Shown here piece by piece: positions 38,919-47,562 of a DNA stretch of 64,000 nt. Position numbers and translations under genes: made by a program. The notes below the pieces were generated by a model that made no database searches, was not told the origin of the DNA, and saw only the letters and a list, made by a program, of their open reading frames with translations. Source of the stretch: Zobellella taiwanensis (lineage in GTDB: Bacteria > Pseudomonadota > Gammaproteobacteria > Enterobacterales > Aeromonadaceae); assembly GCF_003012795.1 (NCBI RefSeq), contig NZ_PXYH01000023.1, positions 1 through 64,000 on the forward strand. The letters are read 5' to 3'. The first letter of the stretch is position 1. Each line of letters begins with the position of its first letter.

Positions 38919-39869
38919 CTACGCGCCGGCCATGTCCGCCAGCACCTCCGCCACCAGCGACTGCTGGTGGCCCACCCGTTGGGTGACCTGCTGAACAATC
39001 TCCATGCGGGTCTGTGCGCCCGCCTGGATGTCATCAATCGCCGCCAGGGCCTGGCTGGCCTCCTGCAAACAGGTACCACGGGACTGGTCGATATTTTCCA
39101 GCCCGGTGCGGGCCCTGGTAGCGGAATGCCCCAGGTTTTCGGCAATGTCCCGAATTTGTTCGCTGGACTGGTTCACCCGGCGGGACAGGTTGCGCACCTC
39201 GTCCGCCACCACCGCAAAACCCCGGCCATGCTCCCCCGCCCGGGCTGCTTCGATGGAGGCATTGAGGGCCAGCAGGTTGGTCTGTTTGGCGATGTCCTGA
39301 ATATTGCCCACGATGGCGCCGATCTCGGCGGACTGATCCTGTAACTGACTGAAGACCCGATCGATATTCTCCATATCACCGGCGAGTGAGCGGATCGCGG
39401 CCTCCGAGGCGCGGATGCGGTGGGCGGTCTCGGCCACCTTGCTGCCGGATTGCCGGGCCAGAACGCCGGCCTGGGCCATTTCTTCCAGGATCAGCCCGGC
39501 ATTGGCGCCCAGTTGGTCGAGCTGTTCCAGCAGGTGTTGATGGTAGACCGGAGCGGGTACTGGGTGGGCTATTTTCACGGGCTCGGGTTCGGCCGCGGGT
39601 GGCAGCACAGGCGGCGTTTTAGCCACAACGGGCTCCGCTACCGGTTGGTCGACCATGCGCGCCGGCAACTTCAGGGCCAGGCAAGCCGCCGCCAGGGCCA
39701 GCAGCACCCCCGACAAAGACAGCGTCAGTGCCACGCCATCTTCACCGCCCAGCCGGATGGAGAGTGCGCCAAGCAGTATGGTCAGGGTACAGATGGCGGC
39801 GATCAGCGCCGTTTTGGTATGGGATTCCGGGTGGGGTGTGCGAACAAAACTAGCTTCGTAAGAGTTCAT
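38919..39869 (-). CDS. small methyl-accepting chemotaxis-type protein without sensor domain
   Basis: A 316-residue protein. Two membrane helices (about 20-42 and 45-66) are separated by only a few residues, so there is no periplasmic ligand domain. A proline-rich linker (about 75-107) leads to a cytoplasmic coiled-coil signalling domain with the CheA/CheW-contacting hairpin tip [20 protein letters not shown] and [13 protein letters not shown]. No HAMP domain was seen. It could sense membrane state or act with a partner. No che genes are nearby. Confidence 0.83.
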   Translation of the reverse strand: MNSYEASFVRTPHPESHTKTALIAAICTLTILLGALSIRLGGEDGVALTLSLSGVLLALAAACLALKLPARMVDQPVAEPVVAKTPPVLPPAAEPEPVKIAHPVPAPVYHQHLLEQLDQLGANAGLILEEMAQAGVLARQSGSKVAETAHRIRASEAAIRSLAGDMENIDRVFSQLQDQSAEIGAIVGNIQDIAKQTNLLALNASIEAARAGEHGRGFAVVADEVRNLSRRVNQSSEQIRDIAENLGHSATRARTGLENIDQSRGTCLQEASQALAAIDDIQAGAQTRMEIVQQVTQRVGHQQSLVAEVLADMAGA

Positions 39870-39938
39870 GGCGAGTTATCTCTTGCCGGTTTCGGGCTGG
39901 GGTTGCTGAAGACAGGAGTATTGGAGTAGATGACGACA

Positions 39939-39962
39939 GGCGCCCCTGCGGGCAGGGGCGCC
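39939..39962 (-). terminator. hairpin after pcaD
   Basis: GGCGCCCCTGC and GCAGGGGCGCC form a perfect 11-bp inverted repeat in the gap below the pcaD stop. T residues are few on the minus strand, so termination is likely but not certain. Confidence 0.6.
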
Positions 39963-39973
39963 CTCGCTGAGGG

Positions 39974-40756
39974 TTAGCTCACACGTTTTACCAGCAGTTC
40001 GGCGAACACCGCCGGGCATTCCACCGAGGGCACATGGCCTACCTGCTCCAGGATCACCGGCTCGCCGGCGCCGCTGCATTGGGCCAGGGCGCGCAGCGAT
40101 TCGGGCGGGGTGGCCACGTCGTCGCTGCCGCCCACCAGCAGCAGGGGCACGCCATGGCCCTGCAGTTGCGCGCGGAAGTCGGCCTCACCCAGCATCTCGC
40201 ACAGCAGGGCGTAGCTGTTGGCGTCATTCCGGCCCATGATGGTGTTCCAGCCGGCCAGCAGGGCGGGCTGGGCCTGGCAGGCGGCGGGGCCAAACCAGCG
40301 CGGCACTATGTCCACCGCCATGGTGGCCAGGCCCAGTTCCCGAACCGCTCTGGCGCGGGCTTGCCAGGCCTCGGCGGTGCCGATCACCGCCCCGGTGTTG
40401 GTGAGGGTGGCGGACAGCAGGCGCTCGGCGTTGGCACTCAGCAGTTGCTGGCCAATCACCCCGCCAATGGAGGTGCCGGCAAAGTGGAAACGCCCGCCAC
40501 CAGCCACCTCGACCAGAGCCAGGGCTTCCGCCGCCAGATCGGCGGGGGTAATACGTTCGCCCTTCCAGGCGGCGCTGCTGCCATGGCCGGGCAGATCCCA
40601 GCTCAGCACCCGGTAATGGGGCAACAGGGCCGGCAGCAGGTCGTCCCACACCGCCTGGCTCATGCCCAGGGGATGGGCCAGCACCACCAGCGGCAGTGCG
40701 GCATCGCCCAGCAGGCGGTAGCCGACGGCGCGGCCATTGATGTTCAGAAAAAACAT
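39974..40756 (-). CDS. pcaD: 3-oxoadipate enol-lactonase
   Basis: Alpha/beta hydrolase of 260 residues that opens beta-ketoadipate enol-lactone. The nucleophile is S96 in AGTSIGG. The acid is in GGSDDVATP and the histidine in VGHVPSVE. The oxyanion region HPLGMSQAVWDDL matches PcaD/CatD. It is the last gene of the pcaI-J-F-D set and serves the lactone made by CatC in the adjoining cat operon. Confidence 0.9.
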   Translation of the reverse strand: MFFLNINGRAVGYRLLGDAALPLVVLAHPLGMSQAVWDDLLPALLPHYRVLSWDLPGHGSSAAWKGERITPADLAAEALALVEVAGGGRFHFAGTSIGGVIGQQLLSANAERLLSATLTNTGAVIGTAEAWQARARAVRELGLATMAVDIVPRWFGPAACQAQPALLAGWNTIMGRNDANSYALLCEMLGEADFRAQLQGHGVPLLLVGGSDDVATPPESLRALAQCSGAGEPVILEQVGHVPSVECPAVFAELLVKRVS

Positions 40757-40810
40757 TCAGCCTCCAACAAATAGTTAAGGGAACGCCGGCCTGGGCCGGC
40801 GTTCGGCAGG

Positions 40811-40858
40811 CTCAGGTTGCCGCTGCGCGGCAAATTGCGGGCGAGCCGCCCGCGCTCC
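40811..40858. repeat. REP/MITE-like element, single end (copy 3)
   Basis: CAGGTTGCCGCTGCGCGG followed by GCGGGCGAGCCGCCCGCG and CTCC matches one end of copies 1 and 2 when those are reverse-complemented. It lies between pcaF and pcaD. Confidence 0.6.
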
Positions 40859-40879
40859 GGCGCACCCCTGAATTCGACC

Positions 40880-42085
40880 TTAAACCCGCTCAATCAGGGT
40901 AGCAATACCCTGGCCCACGCCCACGCACATGGTGCACAGGGCCAGGCGCTTGTTCTGCCGGTGCAGCTCGTGGGCGGCGGTTTGCAGCAGGCGGGCGCCG
41001 GACATGCCGAGCGGGTGACCCAGGGCGATGGCGCCGCCGTTGGGGTTGACCCGGGCGTCGTCGTCCTTCAGCCCCAGCTCGCGCATGCAGGCCAGGGCCT
41101 GGGCGGCGAAGGCCTCGTTGAACTCGAACAGGTCGATGTCGTCCATGGTCAGGTTGTGCTGTTCCAGCAACTTGCGCACCGCCGGCACCGGGCCAATGCC
41201 CATGATGCGCGGCTCAACGCCACCGGTGGCCATGCCCAGCACGCGGGCCATGGGCTTGAGGCCGTGGCGCTGCACCGCTTCCTCGCTGGCGATCAGCATG
41301 GCGGCGGCACCGTCGTTCACCCCGGAGGCGTTACCGGCGGTGATGCTGCCACCGGCCCGGAAAGGCGTCGGCAGCCTGGCCAGTTTCTCGGCCGTGGTGT
41401 CCGGGCGCAGGTGCTCGTCGTCGGCGAAGATCAGCGGCTCCTGCTTGCGGCGGGGAATTTCCACCGGCACGATTTCCTCGGAAAAGCGGCCATTTTTCTG
41501 TGATTCAGCGGCCTTCTGCTGAGAACGGGCGGCAAAAGCGTCCTGATCTTCCCGGGAGATATTGAACTGCTCGGCCACGTTTTCTGCGGTTTCCGGCATG
41601 GAGTCAACGCCGTACTGGGCCTTCATCAGCGGGTTGATAAAGCGCCAGCCGATGGTGGTGTCTTCAATGGCCTGGGTGCGGCTGAAGGCGGTGTCGGCTT
41701 TGCCCATCACGAAGGGGGCGCGGGACATGGACTCCACGCCGCCAGCCAGCACCAGATCCAGCTCGCCGGCCTTGACGGCACGCACGGCGGTGCCAACTGC
41801 ATCCATACCCGAGCCGCACAGCCGGTTAATGGTGGTGCCGGGCACGCTCACCGGCAGGCCCGCCAGCAGGGACGACATGCGCGCCACGTTGCGGTTGTCT
41901 TCGCCGGCCTGGTTGGCGCAGCCCATGATGACTTCGTCGATGGCCGCCGGATCCAGTTCCGGCGCCTCGGCCAGCACGGCCTTGAACACCTGGGCGGCCA
42001 GGTCGTCGGGGCGGACCGCCGCCAGGGTGCCGCCGAAGCGACCGATGGCGGTGCGGCGGGGATGGCACAGATAAACGGGCTTCAT
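40880..42085 (-). CDS. pcaF: beta-ketoadipyl-CoA thiolase
   Basis: Thiolase of 401 residues that splits 3-oxoadipyl-CoA into succinyl-CoA and acetyl-CoA. The nucleophile cysteine is in NRLCGSGMDA, the histidine in GGAIALGHPLGMSG and the second cysteine in MCVGVGQG. RTAIGRFGGTLAAVRPDDLAA at the N terminus is typical of PcaF/PaaJ. Its ATG overlaps the pcaJ stop (ATGA at 42082-42085). Confidence 0.94.
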   Translation of the reverse strand: MKPVYLCHPRRTAIGRFGGTLAAVRPDDLAAQVFKAVLAEAPELDPAAIDEVIMGCANQAGEDNRNVARMSSLLAGLPVSVPGTTINRLCGSGMDAVGTAVRAVKAGELDLVLAGGVESMSRAPFVMGKADTAFSRTQAIEDTTIGWRFINPLMKAQYGVDSMPETAENVAEQFNISREDQDAFAARSQQKAAESQKNGRFSEEIVPVEIPRRKQEPLIFADDEHLRPDTTAEKLARLPTPFRAGGSITAGNASGVNDGAAAMLIASEEAVQRHGLKPMARVLGMATGGVEPRIMGIGPVPAVRKLLEQHNLTMDDIDLFEFNEAFAAQALACMRELGLKDDDARVNPNGGAIALGHPLGMSGARLLQTAAHELHRQNKRLALCTMCVGVGQGIATLIERV

Positions 42086-42876
42086 TGGGCATCTCCCTGG
42101 GCAACCGGCTTGGCATGGTGTTCGGCGGTTCTGGCCTTGAGCGAGCGCAGTATTTCCAGCTCCTCGGCAGAAGGCTCGGGGGTCAGCGCCAGCTCGTCGG
42201 CAAAGCGGACCGGCCAGCCGGTGGCCTCGCTCACCTGCTCACGGGTCACGCCCGGATGCAGCGAGGTCACCACCAGCTCCTTGGTCTCGGCATCGGGGGC
42301 CATGACGCACAGATCGGTGATCACCTTGGTCGGGCCCCGGCCGATGTTGGGCACGCCGTCGCGGCCCTTGCCATCCCGGCCGTAGCCCAGGGTGGTAATA
42401 AAGTCCACCGCCTCCACAAAGGCCCGCGGCGAGTGCTTGAGGGTGATAAACACTTCCTTGGCGTTGGAGGCGATTTCGGGGGCACCGCCGCCGCCGGGCA
42501 AGCGCACCTTGGGCGCCTGGTAGTCGCCGATCAGGGTGGTGTTGAGGTTGGCGTAGCGGTCAATCTGGGCAGTACCCAGAAAGCCCACGTCGATATGGCC
42601 GCCCTGCAGCCAGTAGCGGAACATCTCGGGCACCGCCACTGTAGTCAGCGCCTGCTCGCACAGCTCACCGTCGCCGATGGACAGGGGCAGGATGTCGGGC
42701 TTGGTTTGCAGGGTGCCGGATTCATAGATCAGCACCACTTCGGGGGCGTGGGTCAGGCGGGCCAGGTTGGCCGCCTCGCTGGGCAGGCCGATGCCCACAA
42801 AGCAGGTCATGCCGTTGCTCAGGGCGCGGGCGGCGGTGACCGTCATCATTTCGGAAGAGGTGTATTCGAGCGTCAT
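42082..42876 (-). CDS. pcaJ: 3-oxoadipate CoA-transferase subunit B
   Basis: Beta subunit of the succinyl-CoA:3-oxoadipate CoA-transferase (PcaJ/CatJ), 264 residues, with the catalytic glutamate in LIYESGTL. It begins with a TAATG overlap with the pcaI stop, so the two subunits are coupled. This subunit is longer than the classical PcaJ and is of the CatJ type. Confidence 0.92.
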   Translation of the reverse strand: MTLEYTSSEMMTVTAARALSNGMTCFVGIGLPSEAANLARLTHAPEVVLIYESGTLQTKPDILPLSIGDGELCEQALTTVAVPEMFRYWLQGGHIDVGFLGTAQIDRYANLNTTLIGDYQAPKVRLPGGGGAPEIASNAKEVFITLKHSPRAFVEAVDFITTLGYGRDGKGRDGVPNIGRGPTKVITDLCVMAPDAETKELVVTSLHPGVTREQVSEATGWPVRFADELALTPEPSAEELEILRSLKARTAEHHAKPVAQGDAQ

Positions 42877-43694
42877 TATGCCTGCCCTCCTGCGTGGTAT
42901 ACGTTTTTATCCAGCCACTGGTTGAAGGTGTCACGATTCCGGGAGATCGCGTCCCATTCCTTGTAGAAGCTGTTGTTTCTCGGATAGTAGCCGTGGGCGT
43001 AGGACGGCGCCGCGCCCCCTTTCACCTCGGCGATGGCGTCGATGGCCCAGCCCGGGATCACACAGGCATTGGGGTCGGCCTGCAGGTCGTCGACGATTTC
43101 TTCCACGGTAACGATGCTGTGCTTGGCCGCCAGCACCGCTTCCTTCTGCACGCCCACGATGCCGGACACCAGCACATTGCCCTGCCGGTCGGCGCGCTGG
43201 GCATGGATGATGCTCACATCGGGCCGCACCGCCGGTACCGCCGCCAGCCGTTCGCCGGTGAAGGGGCACTCGATAAAGCGGATCTGCGGGTTCACCTTGG
43301 GCAGGTCGCTGCCGATGTAGCCGCGCAGCACCGCCAGCGGCAGGCCGGCGGCGCCCGCTTCATAGGCGCAGGCCATGGCGGCGTGGCTGTGCTCAAAAAT
43401 CTCCAGCTTGCTGGGCCAGCCCTTTTCCACCGCGTCGCGCAGCCGGTGCAGGGAGCCCACGCCGGGGTTGCCGCCCCAGGAGAAGATCAGCCGCTCGGCA
43501 CAACCGGCGCCGATCAGCTGGTCGTAGAGGATATCCGGAGTCATGCGGATCAGCGTCAGCCGGCGCTTTTCCTGACGGATAATTTCATGACCCGCCGCAA
43601 AGGGGATCAGGTGGGTAAAACCCTCCATGGCGACGGTGTCGCCGTCCTGGAGGTAACGAGCGACCGCGTCGTGCAGGCTCATGAATTGGGCCAT
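42876..43694 (-). CDS. pcaI: 3-oxoadipate CoA-transferase subunit A
   Basis: Alpha subunit, 272 residues, of the CatI/PcaI type, containing GDTVAMEGFTHLIPFAAGHE and FSWGGNPGVGSLHR. The ATG at 43694 is preceded by GGGAGG at good distance; an upstream extension to 43730 is dropped because it runs into the operator. It is the first gene of the pcaIJFD operon and is divergent from the IclR regulator gene. Confidence 0.92.
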   Translation of the reverse strand: MAQFMSLHDAVARYLQDGDTVAMEGFTHLIPFAAGHEIIRQEKRRLTLIRMTPDILYDQLIGAGCAERLIFSWGGNPGVGSLHRLRDAVEKGWPSKLEIFEHSHAAMACAYEAGAAGLPLAVLRGYIGSDLPKVNPQIRFIECPFTGERLAAVPAVRPDVSIIHAQRADRQGNVLVSGIVGVQKEAVLAAKHSIVTVEEIVDDLQADPNACVIPGWAIDAIAEVKGGAAPSYAHGYYPRNNSFYKEWDAISRNRDTFNQWLDKNVYHAGGQA

Positions 43695-43722
43695 GGGTAT
43701 CGCCTCCCTGGGTGAATTTAAA

Positions 43723-43756
43723 GTTCGCATTGCGAACTTGGGTTTGCAATGCGAAC
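43723..43756. promoter_or_regulatory. IclR-type operator pair upstream of pcaI
   Basis: GTTCGCATTGCGAAC (43723-43737) is a perfect palindrome and TTTGCAATGCGAAC (43743-43756) is a related half. PcaR/PobR-type IclR regulators bind GTTCGATAATCGCAC-like sites, so this is the likely operator of the pcaIJFD operon. Confidence 0.7.
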
Positions 43757-43890
43757 ATATTTACACCCATTTACCGGAGCTGGCAAACCCCTGTGCCTGT
43801 CATTTTTTTGAAATAACAATTAACCAACTGAAAATAAAAAGGTTATTTTTTATTCATCAAGATGTGGAAACGGAAGGGAAAGTAACAAGG

Positions 43891-43905
43891 GTTCGTTATG
43901 CGAAC
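43891..43905. promoter_or_regulatory. IclR-type operator upstream of its own gene
   Basis: GTTCGTTATGCGAAC is a near-palindrome like the sites before pcaI, 62 bases before the regulator start, suggesting autoregulation. Confidence 0.6.
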
Positions 43906-43966
43906 TTTTTGCCCCCCTTTTTGCTACCATGAGCGGCAGCCAATCCGGGACAGCAACAGCGAGAAG

Positions 43967-44755
43967 ATGATGATCACAGACGACAGGCTCAGCCCCGACA
44001 GCCGGGACTTCGTGGCAGCCCTGGCCAGCGGCCTGGAAGTATTGCAGGCCTTCGACCAGCAGCACCCGCGCATGACCCTGAGCGAGGTGGCGGCCAAAAC
44101 CGGCATGGACAGGGCCAAGGCCCGCCGCTTTCTACTCACCCTGCACGCCCTGGGCTACCTCGACAAACAACAGCGCCACTTCGCCCTGACCCCGAGGGTG
44201 CTGCAGCTGGGCAACGCCTTTCTGGCCGCCAACCCTTACCGGGTGGTGATCCAGCACTACCTGGAGGAGATCACCCGGGAAATCGGCGAGTCCACCTCCC
44301 TGGGCGTGCTCGACGGCGACGACGTGGTCTATATCGCCCGCTCCGCCGCCGAGCACCGGCTGATGGCCATTCGCCTGTCGGTGGGCACCCGGCTGCCCGC
44401 CGCCTACACCTCCATGGGCCGGGTGCTGCTGGCCCAGTTGCCCGAGGCCGAGCTGGCCGCCTGCCTGGCACGGGTATCGCTGCAGGCCCACACCGAACAC
44501 AGCATTACCGACAAGGCGGAACTGCGCCGGGCCATCGAGCAGGTGCGCCGCCAGGGCTACGCCATTGTGGATCAGGAGCTGGATTCGGGCCTGCGCTCGG
44601 TGGCGGTGCCGGCTTTCGATCAGCGGGGACAGTTGCTCGGCGCCATCAACATCAGCACCAACGCCGCCCGGGTAGATATGAGCACCCTCACCGGCCGCTT
44701 CCTGCCGCTACTGCAGGACAAGGCCCGGCTGATCCGGGAAAGCCTGCAGGGCTGA
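43967..44755 (+). CDS. IclR-family regulator of beta-ketoadipate genes (PcaR/PobR type)
   Basis: IclR regulator of 262 residues: an N-terminal winged helix (ALASGLEVLQAFDQQHPRMTLSEVAAKTGMDRAKARRFLLTL, about 14-60 in parts) and a C-terminal effector domain with SVGTRLPAAYTSMGRVLLA and DQELDSGLRSVAVPAFD. PcaR, PcaU and PobR share this pattern. Two ATGs (43967, 43970) are in frame. It is divergent from pcaI, with GTTCGC palindromes between, so beta-ketoadipate or a related acid is the probable inducer. Confidence 0.87.
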   Translation: MMITDDRLSPDSRDFVAALASGLEVLQAFDQQHPRMTLSEVAAKTGMDRAKARRFLLTLHALGYLDKQQRHFALTPRVLQLGNAFLAANPYRVVIQHYLEEITREIGESTSLGVLDGDDVVYIARSAAEHRLMAIRLSVGTRLPAAYTSMGRVLLAQLPEAELAACLARVSLQAHTEHSITDKAELRRAIEQVRRQGYAIVDQELDSGLRSVAVPAFDQRGQLLGAINISTNAARVDMSTLTGRFLPLLQDKARLIRESLQG

Positions 44756-45059
44756 GGGCGGTTTGCCAGAAGCTCGGGCTGCCAGGCGGGGCGACCTCTG
44801 CCCCTTTAGCTGACAGATAAGCATCGTCGTTTGCGATGTGCACCTTTGCTCGTGGAGCGCAGGCGGCCCGCCTGCTTTTGCGCGCAGCGGGAACCTCCGG
44901 CCCGGAGGCAACGCCTCAACCTCAGGCGTAACACCCATGCGGGCGAGCCGCCCGCGCCCCATTCGGTTGCCCTATGCCCGTCCGTACAACGAAACGAGTT
45001 GGTATCCTGTACGCCCGTGTCGCCGACAGACAAGCTTCACAAGGAGCGTAAACAGGCTC
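44756..45059. other. intergenic region holding the second REP element
   Basis: About 300 bases between convergent regulator genes. Apart from the element at 44854-44961, nothing gene-like was recognised. Confidence 0.5.
44854..44961. repeat. REP/MITE-like intergenic element, copy 2
   Basis: A 108-base element with the same ends as copy 1: GGAGCGCAGGCGGCCCGC at the left, GCGGGCGAGCCGCCCGCG at the right. The inner part is shorter and different, containing its own small inverted repeats (CCGGCCCGG). The conserved end plus TTTGCGCGCAGCG is almost identical in both copies. Confidence 0.7.
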
Positions 45060-45962
45060 TCAGGGATAACGCCCGGTCAGCCGGTTTTCCACCAGCTCCG
45101 CCAGTATGGTGTTAACCAGCCGCATCGCCGCATTGGGGTTCTCGCCCCGGCGGCGGGAGGCGATCACCGGTATGGTGAGCTTTTCGTCCCCCACCGGCAC
45201 AAACTCTACCCCTTCCCGCTTCAGCTTGTGCACCTGCTCGGGCACCAGGGCAAAGCCCATGTCCGAGGCCACCAGCGACAGCGCCGTCTGCAGATCGTTA
45301 ACCTGCTGGATCACCTGCACTTTCAGGCCCCGGCGGTGAAACAGCCCCTGGGCAATGTCGGCAAAGTTGGGGCCTGAGCCGGCGGGAAAGGCCACCATGG
45401 GCACCTCTGCCAGCTCCGCCATGGTGGGCGACTGGCAGGTCAGGGGATGGGACGCGGGCAGGGCCGCGATCAGCGGCTCGTTGAACAGCACTTCCTGCTC
45501 CACGTCCGGGTCCTCGATGTGCACCCGGCCGAAGCCGATGTCGATCTTGCCGCTTTTGAGCGCCTCAACCTGCTCCTGGGTCTTGAGTTCGTGCAACACA
45601 ATTTCCAGGTTCTTGTTGCGCCGCAGCCGGCGCACCATAAAGGGCAGCTGGCCGAAAAACACCGAGGGCACAAAGCCGATGGCGAACACGGTTTTGCGCA
45701 GCTGGGCGATCTGCCGGGTGCCCTCTATGCTGGCGTCGAGCCGCTCCATGATGGTGCGGGCCTGCTGCAGAAAGTACAGCCCTCCCTGGGTCAGCTCCAG
45801 TCCCCGCGCCTTGCGGATAAACAACTGAACCTCCAGTTCCTCCTCCAGTTGCTTGATCTGCCGGGTCAGGGGCGGCTGGGCGATGAACAGCCGCTGGGCC
45901 GCCCGGGTCAGGTTCAGCTCCTCCGCCACCGCGATGAAATAGCGCAGGTGTCTCAGCTCCAT
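45060..45962 (-). CDS. LysR-family regulator of cat/ben genes (CatM/BenM type)
   Basis: LysR regulator of 300 residues starting MELRHLRYFIAVAEELNLTR, the hallmark of the CatM/BenM/CatR group. The winged helix spans 1-60 and the effector domain about 90-295. These proteins respond to cis,cis-muconate, and BenM also to benzoate. It is divergent from catB, with an exact ATAC-N7-GTAT site between the two genes. Confidence 0.92.
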   Translation of the reverse strand: MELRHLRYFIAVAEELNLTRAAQRLFIAQPPLTRQIKQLEEELEVQLFIRKARGLELTQGGLYFLQQARTIMERLDASIEGTRQIAQLRKTVFAIGFVPSVFFGQLPFMVRRLRRNKNLEIVLHELKTQEQVEALKSGKIDIGFGRVHIEDPDVEQEVLFNEPLIAALPASHPLTCQSPTMAELAEVPMVAFPAGSGPNFADIAQGLFHRRGLKVQVIQQVNDLQTALSLVASDMGFALVPEQVHKLKREGVEFVPVGDEKLTIPVIASRRRGENPNAAMRLVNTILAELVENRLTGRYP

Positions 45963-45964
45963 CC

Positions 45965-45979
45965 ATACCTCCAGGGTAT
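45965..45979. promoter_or_regulatory. CatM/BenM-type operator
   Basis: ATACCTCCAGGGTAT fits the ATAC-N7-GTAT consensus of CatM/BenM exactly. It lies just upstream of the regulator start, and a less exact partner ending in GTAT follows at about 45996-46010. LysR regulators normally need such a pair. Confidence 0.65.
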
Positions 45980-46069
45980 TTGTTGCAACTTAATCAATAT
46001 TGGTGGGTATAACTTTAACAATGTAACTTCACTGCAACACAGGATTATCACCCTAAGTTCAGAGGTTAC

Positions 46070-47188
46070 ATGTCAGCTAGCATCCAGTCCATCGAAGCCA
46101 TTCTGGTCGACATCCCGACCATACGTCCGCACAAGCTTTCCATGACCACCATGGGCGTACAGACTATGGTTATCGTGCGCATCAAGGACAGCGAAGGGCT
46201 GGAAGGACTGGGCGAAGCCACCACCATCGGCGGCCTGGCCTACGGCCCGGAAAGCCCCGAAAGCGTCAAGCTGACCATAGACACCTACTTCGCGCCCCTG
46301 CTGCTGAACCAGCCGGCGGATGAAATCAATACCCTAAGGGTAAGGCTCAACCGGGCCACCCGCGGCAACAACCTGGCCAAGTCCGCCATTGAAACCGCCC
46401 TGCTCGACCTGCTGGGCAAGCGCCTGAACCAGCCCCTGCACCAGCTGCTCGGCGGCGCCGTGCACCAACATATTCCGGTGCTCTGGACCCTGGCCAGCGG
46501 CGACACCGCCCGGGACATCGACGAGGCCAAAAGCCTGATTGCCGCCCGGCGCCACTGCGACTTCAAGCTCAAAATCGGCTCCCGCCCGCTGATGGACGAC
46601 GTGCGCCATGTGGCGGCGATCAAGGCCGCCGTGGGCGACAGCGCCAGCGTGCGGGTCGACGTCAACCAGGCCTGGGATGAAAGCACCGCTGCCCGGGGCA
46701 TGGCCGAACTGCAGGCCGCCGGCATCGATCTGGTGGAACAACCCACCCCGATGAAGGACTTCGGCGCCCTGGTACGGCTGTCGCAAAAGTTCCACCTGCC
46801 CATTCTGGCGGACGAGTCCGTGGCCGATGCCACCGACATGTTCACCCTGGCCGCCGCCGGCTTCTCCGGCTCTGTGGCGCTCAAAATCGCCAAGGCCGGT
46901 GGCCCGCTGCAGGCGCTCAAGGTGGCCAACGTGGCCAGCGCCGCCGGTATCGGCCTCTACGGCGGCACCCTGCTGGAAGGCACCATAGGCACAGCGGCCG
47001 CCCTGCACGCCTGGGCCACCCTGGAAAAACTGCACGTCGGTACCGAGATGTTCGGCCCGCTGCTGATGAAGGACGACATTGTGGTCACCCCGCTGAACTT
47101 CAATAACAACGGCGTCACCCTACCCGAAGGCCCGGGTCTCGGCATCGAGATCGACGAAGAGCAACTGGCCCGCTATCGCCGCCGTTAA
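46070..47188 (+). CDS. catB: muconate cycloisomerase
   Basis: Enolase-superfamily enzyme that turns cis,cis-muconate into muconolactone, 372 residues. All catalytic residues are present: K166 and K168 in FKLKIG, D197 in VDVNQ, E223 in VEQPTP, D248 in LADES and K272 in LKIAKAGG. The start has AGAGG upstream. It is first in catBCA and divergent from the LysR regulator. Confidence 0.95.
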   Translation: MSASIQSIEAILVDIPTIRPHKLSMTTMGVQTMVIVRIKDSEGLEGLGEATTIGGLAYGPESPESVKLTIDTYFAPLLLNQPADEINTLRVRLNRATRGNNLAKSAIETALLDLLGKRLNQPLHQLLGGAVHQHIPVLWTLASGDTARDIDEAKSLIAARRHCDFKLKIGSRPLMDDVRHVAAIKAAVGDSASVRVDVNQAWDESTAARGMAELQAAGIDLVEQPTPMKDFGALVRLSQKFHLPILADESVADATDMFTLAAAGFSGSVALKIAKAGGPLQALKVANVASAAGIGLYGGTLLEGTIGTAAALHAWATLEKLHVGTEMFGPLLMKDDIVVTPLNFNNNGVTLPEGPGLGIEIDEEQLARYRRR

Positions 47189-47221
47189 GGCCGCGCCGAC
47201 ACATTCACAGGAGAACAAGAC

Positions 47222-47512
47222 ATGCTGTTCAAAGTTGAAATGAAGGTAAATATTCCTCACGACATGCCCGCCGAAGTGGCCGCCGAGATCAAGGCCCGGG
47301 AGAAGGCCTACGCCCAGGAGCTGCAGGCTCAGGGCAAATGGCGCCACCTGTGGCGGGTGGCCGGCAGCTACGCCAACGTCAGCATTTTCGACGTGGCCGA
47401 CAATGCCGAGCTGCAGGACCTGATAAGCGCCCTGCCGCTGTTTCCCTATATGGACATCAGTGTCGCGCCCCTGTGCCGGCATCCGTCCTCCATCCATCAG
47501 GATGACCGCTGA
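47222..47512 (+). CDS. catC: muconolactone isomerase
   Basis: Small decamer-forming enzyme of 96 residues that isomerises muconolactone to beta-ketoadipate enol-lactone. The N terminus MLFKVEMKVNIPHDMP and RVAGSYANVSIFDV are typical, and the length matches the family. CAGGAG precedes the start, 33 bases after catB. Confidence 0.95.
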   Translation: MLFKVEMKVNIPHDMPAEVAAEIKAREKAYAQELQAQGKWRHLWRVAGSYANVSIFDVADNAELQDLISALPLFPYMDISVAPLCRHPSSIHQDDR

Positions 47513-47562
47513 TTCAACACTCTGTACCCCTACGACCAAATAACAACGCAAGGAGCAAGGCA

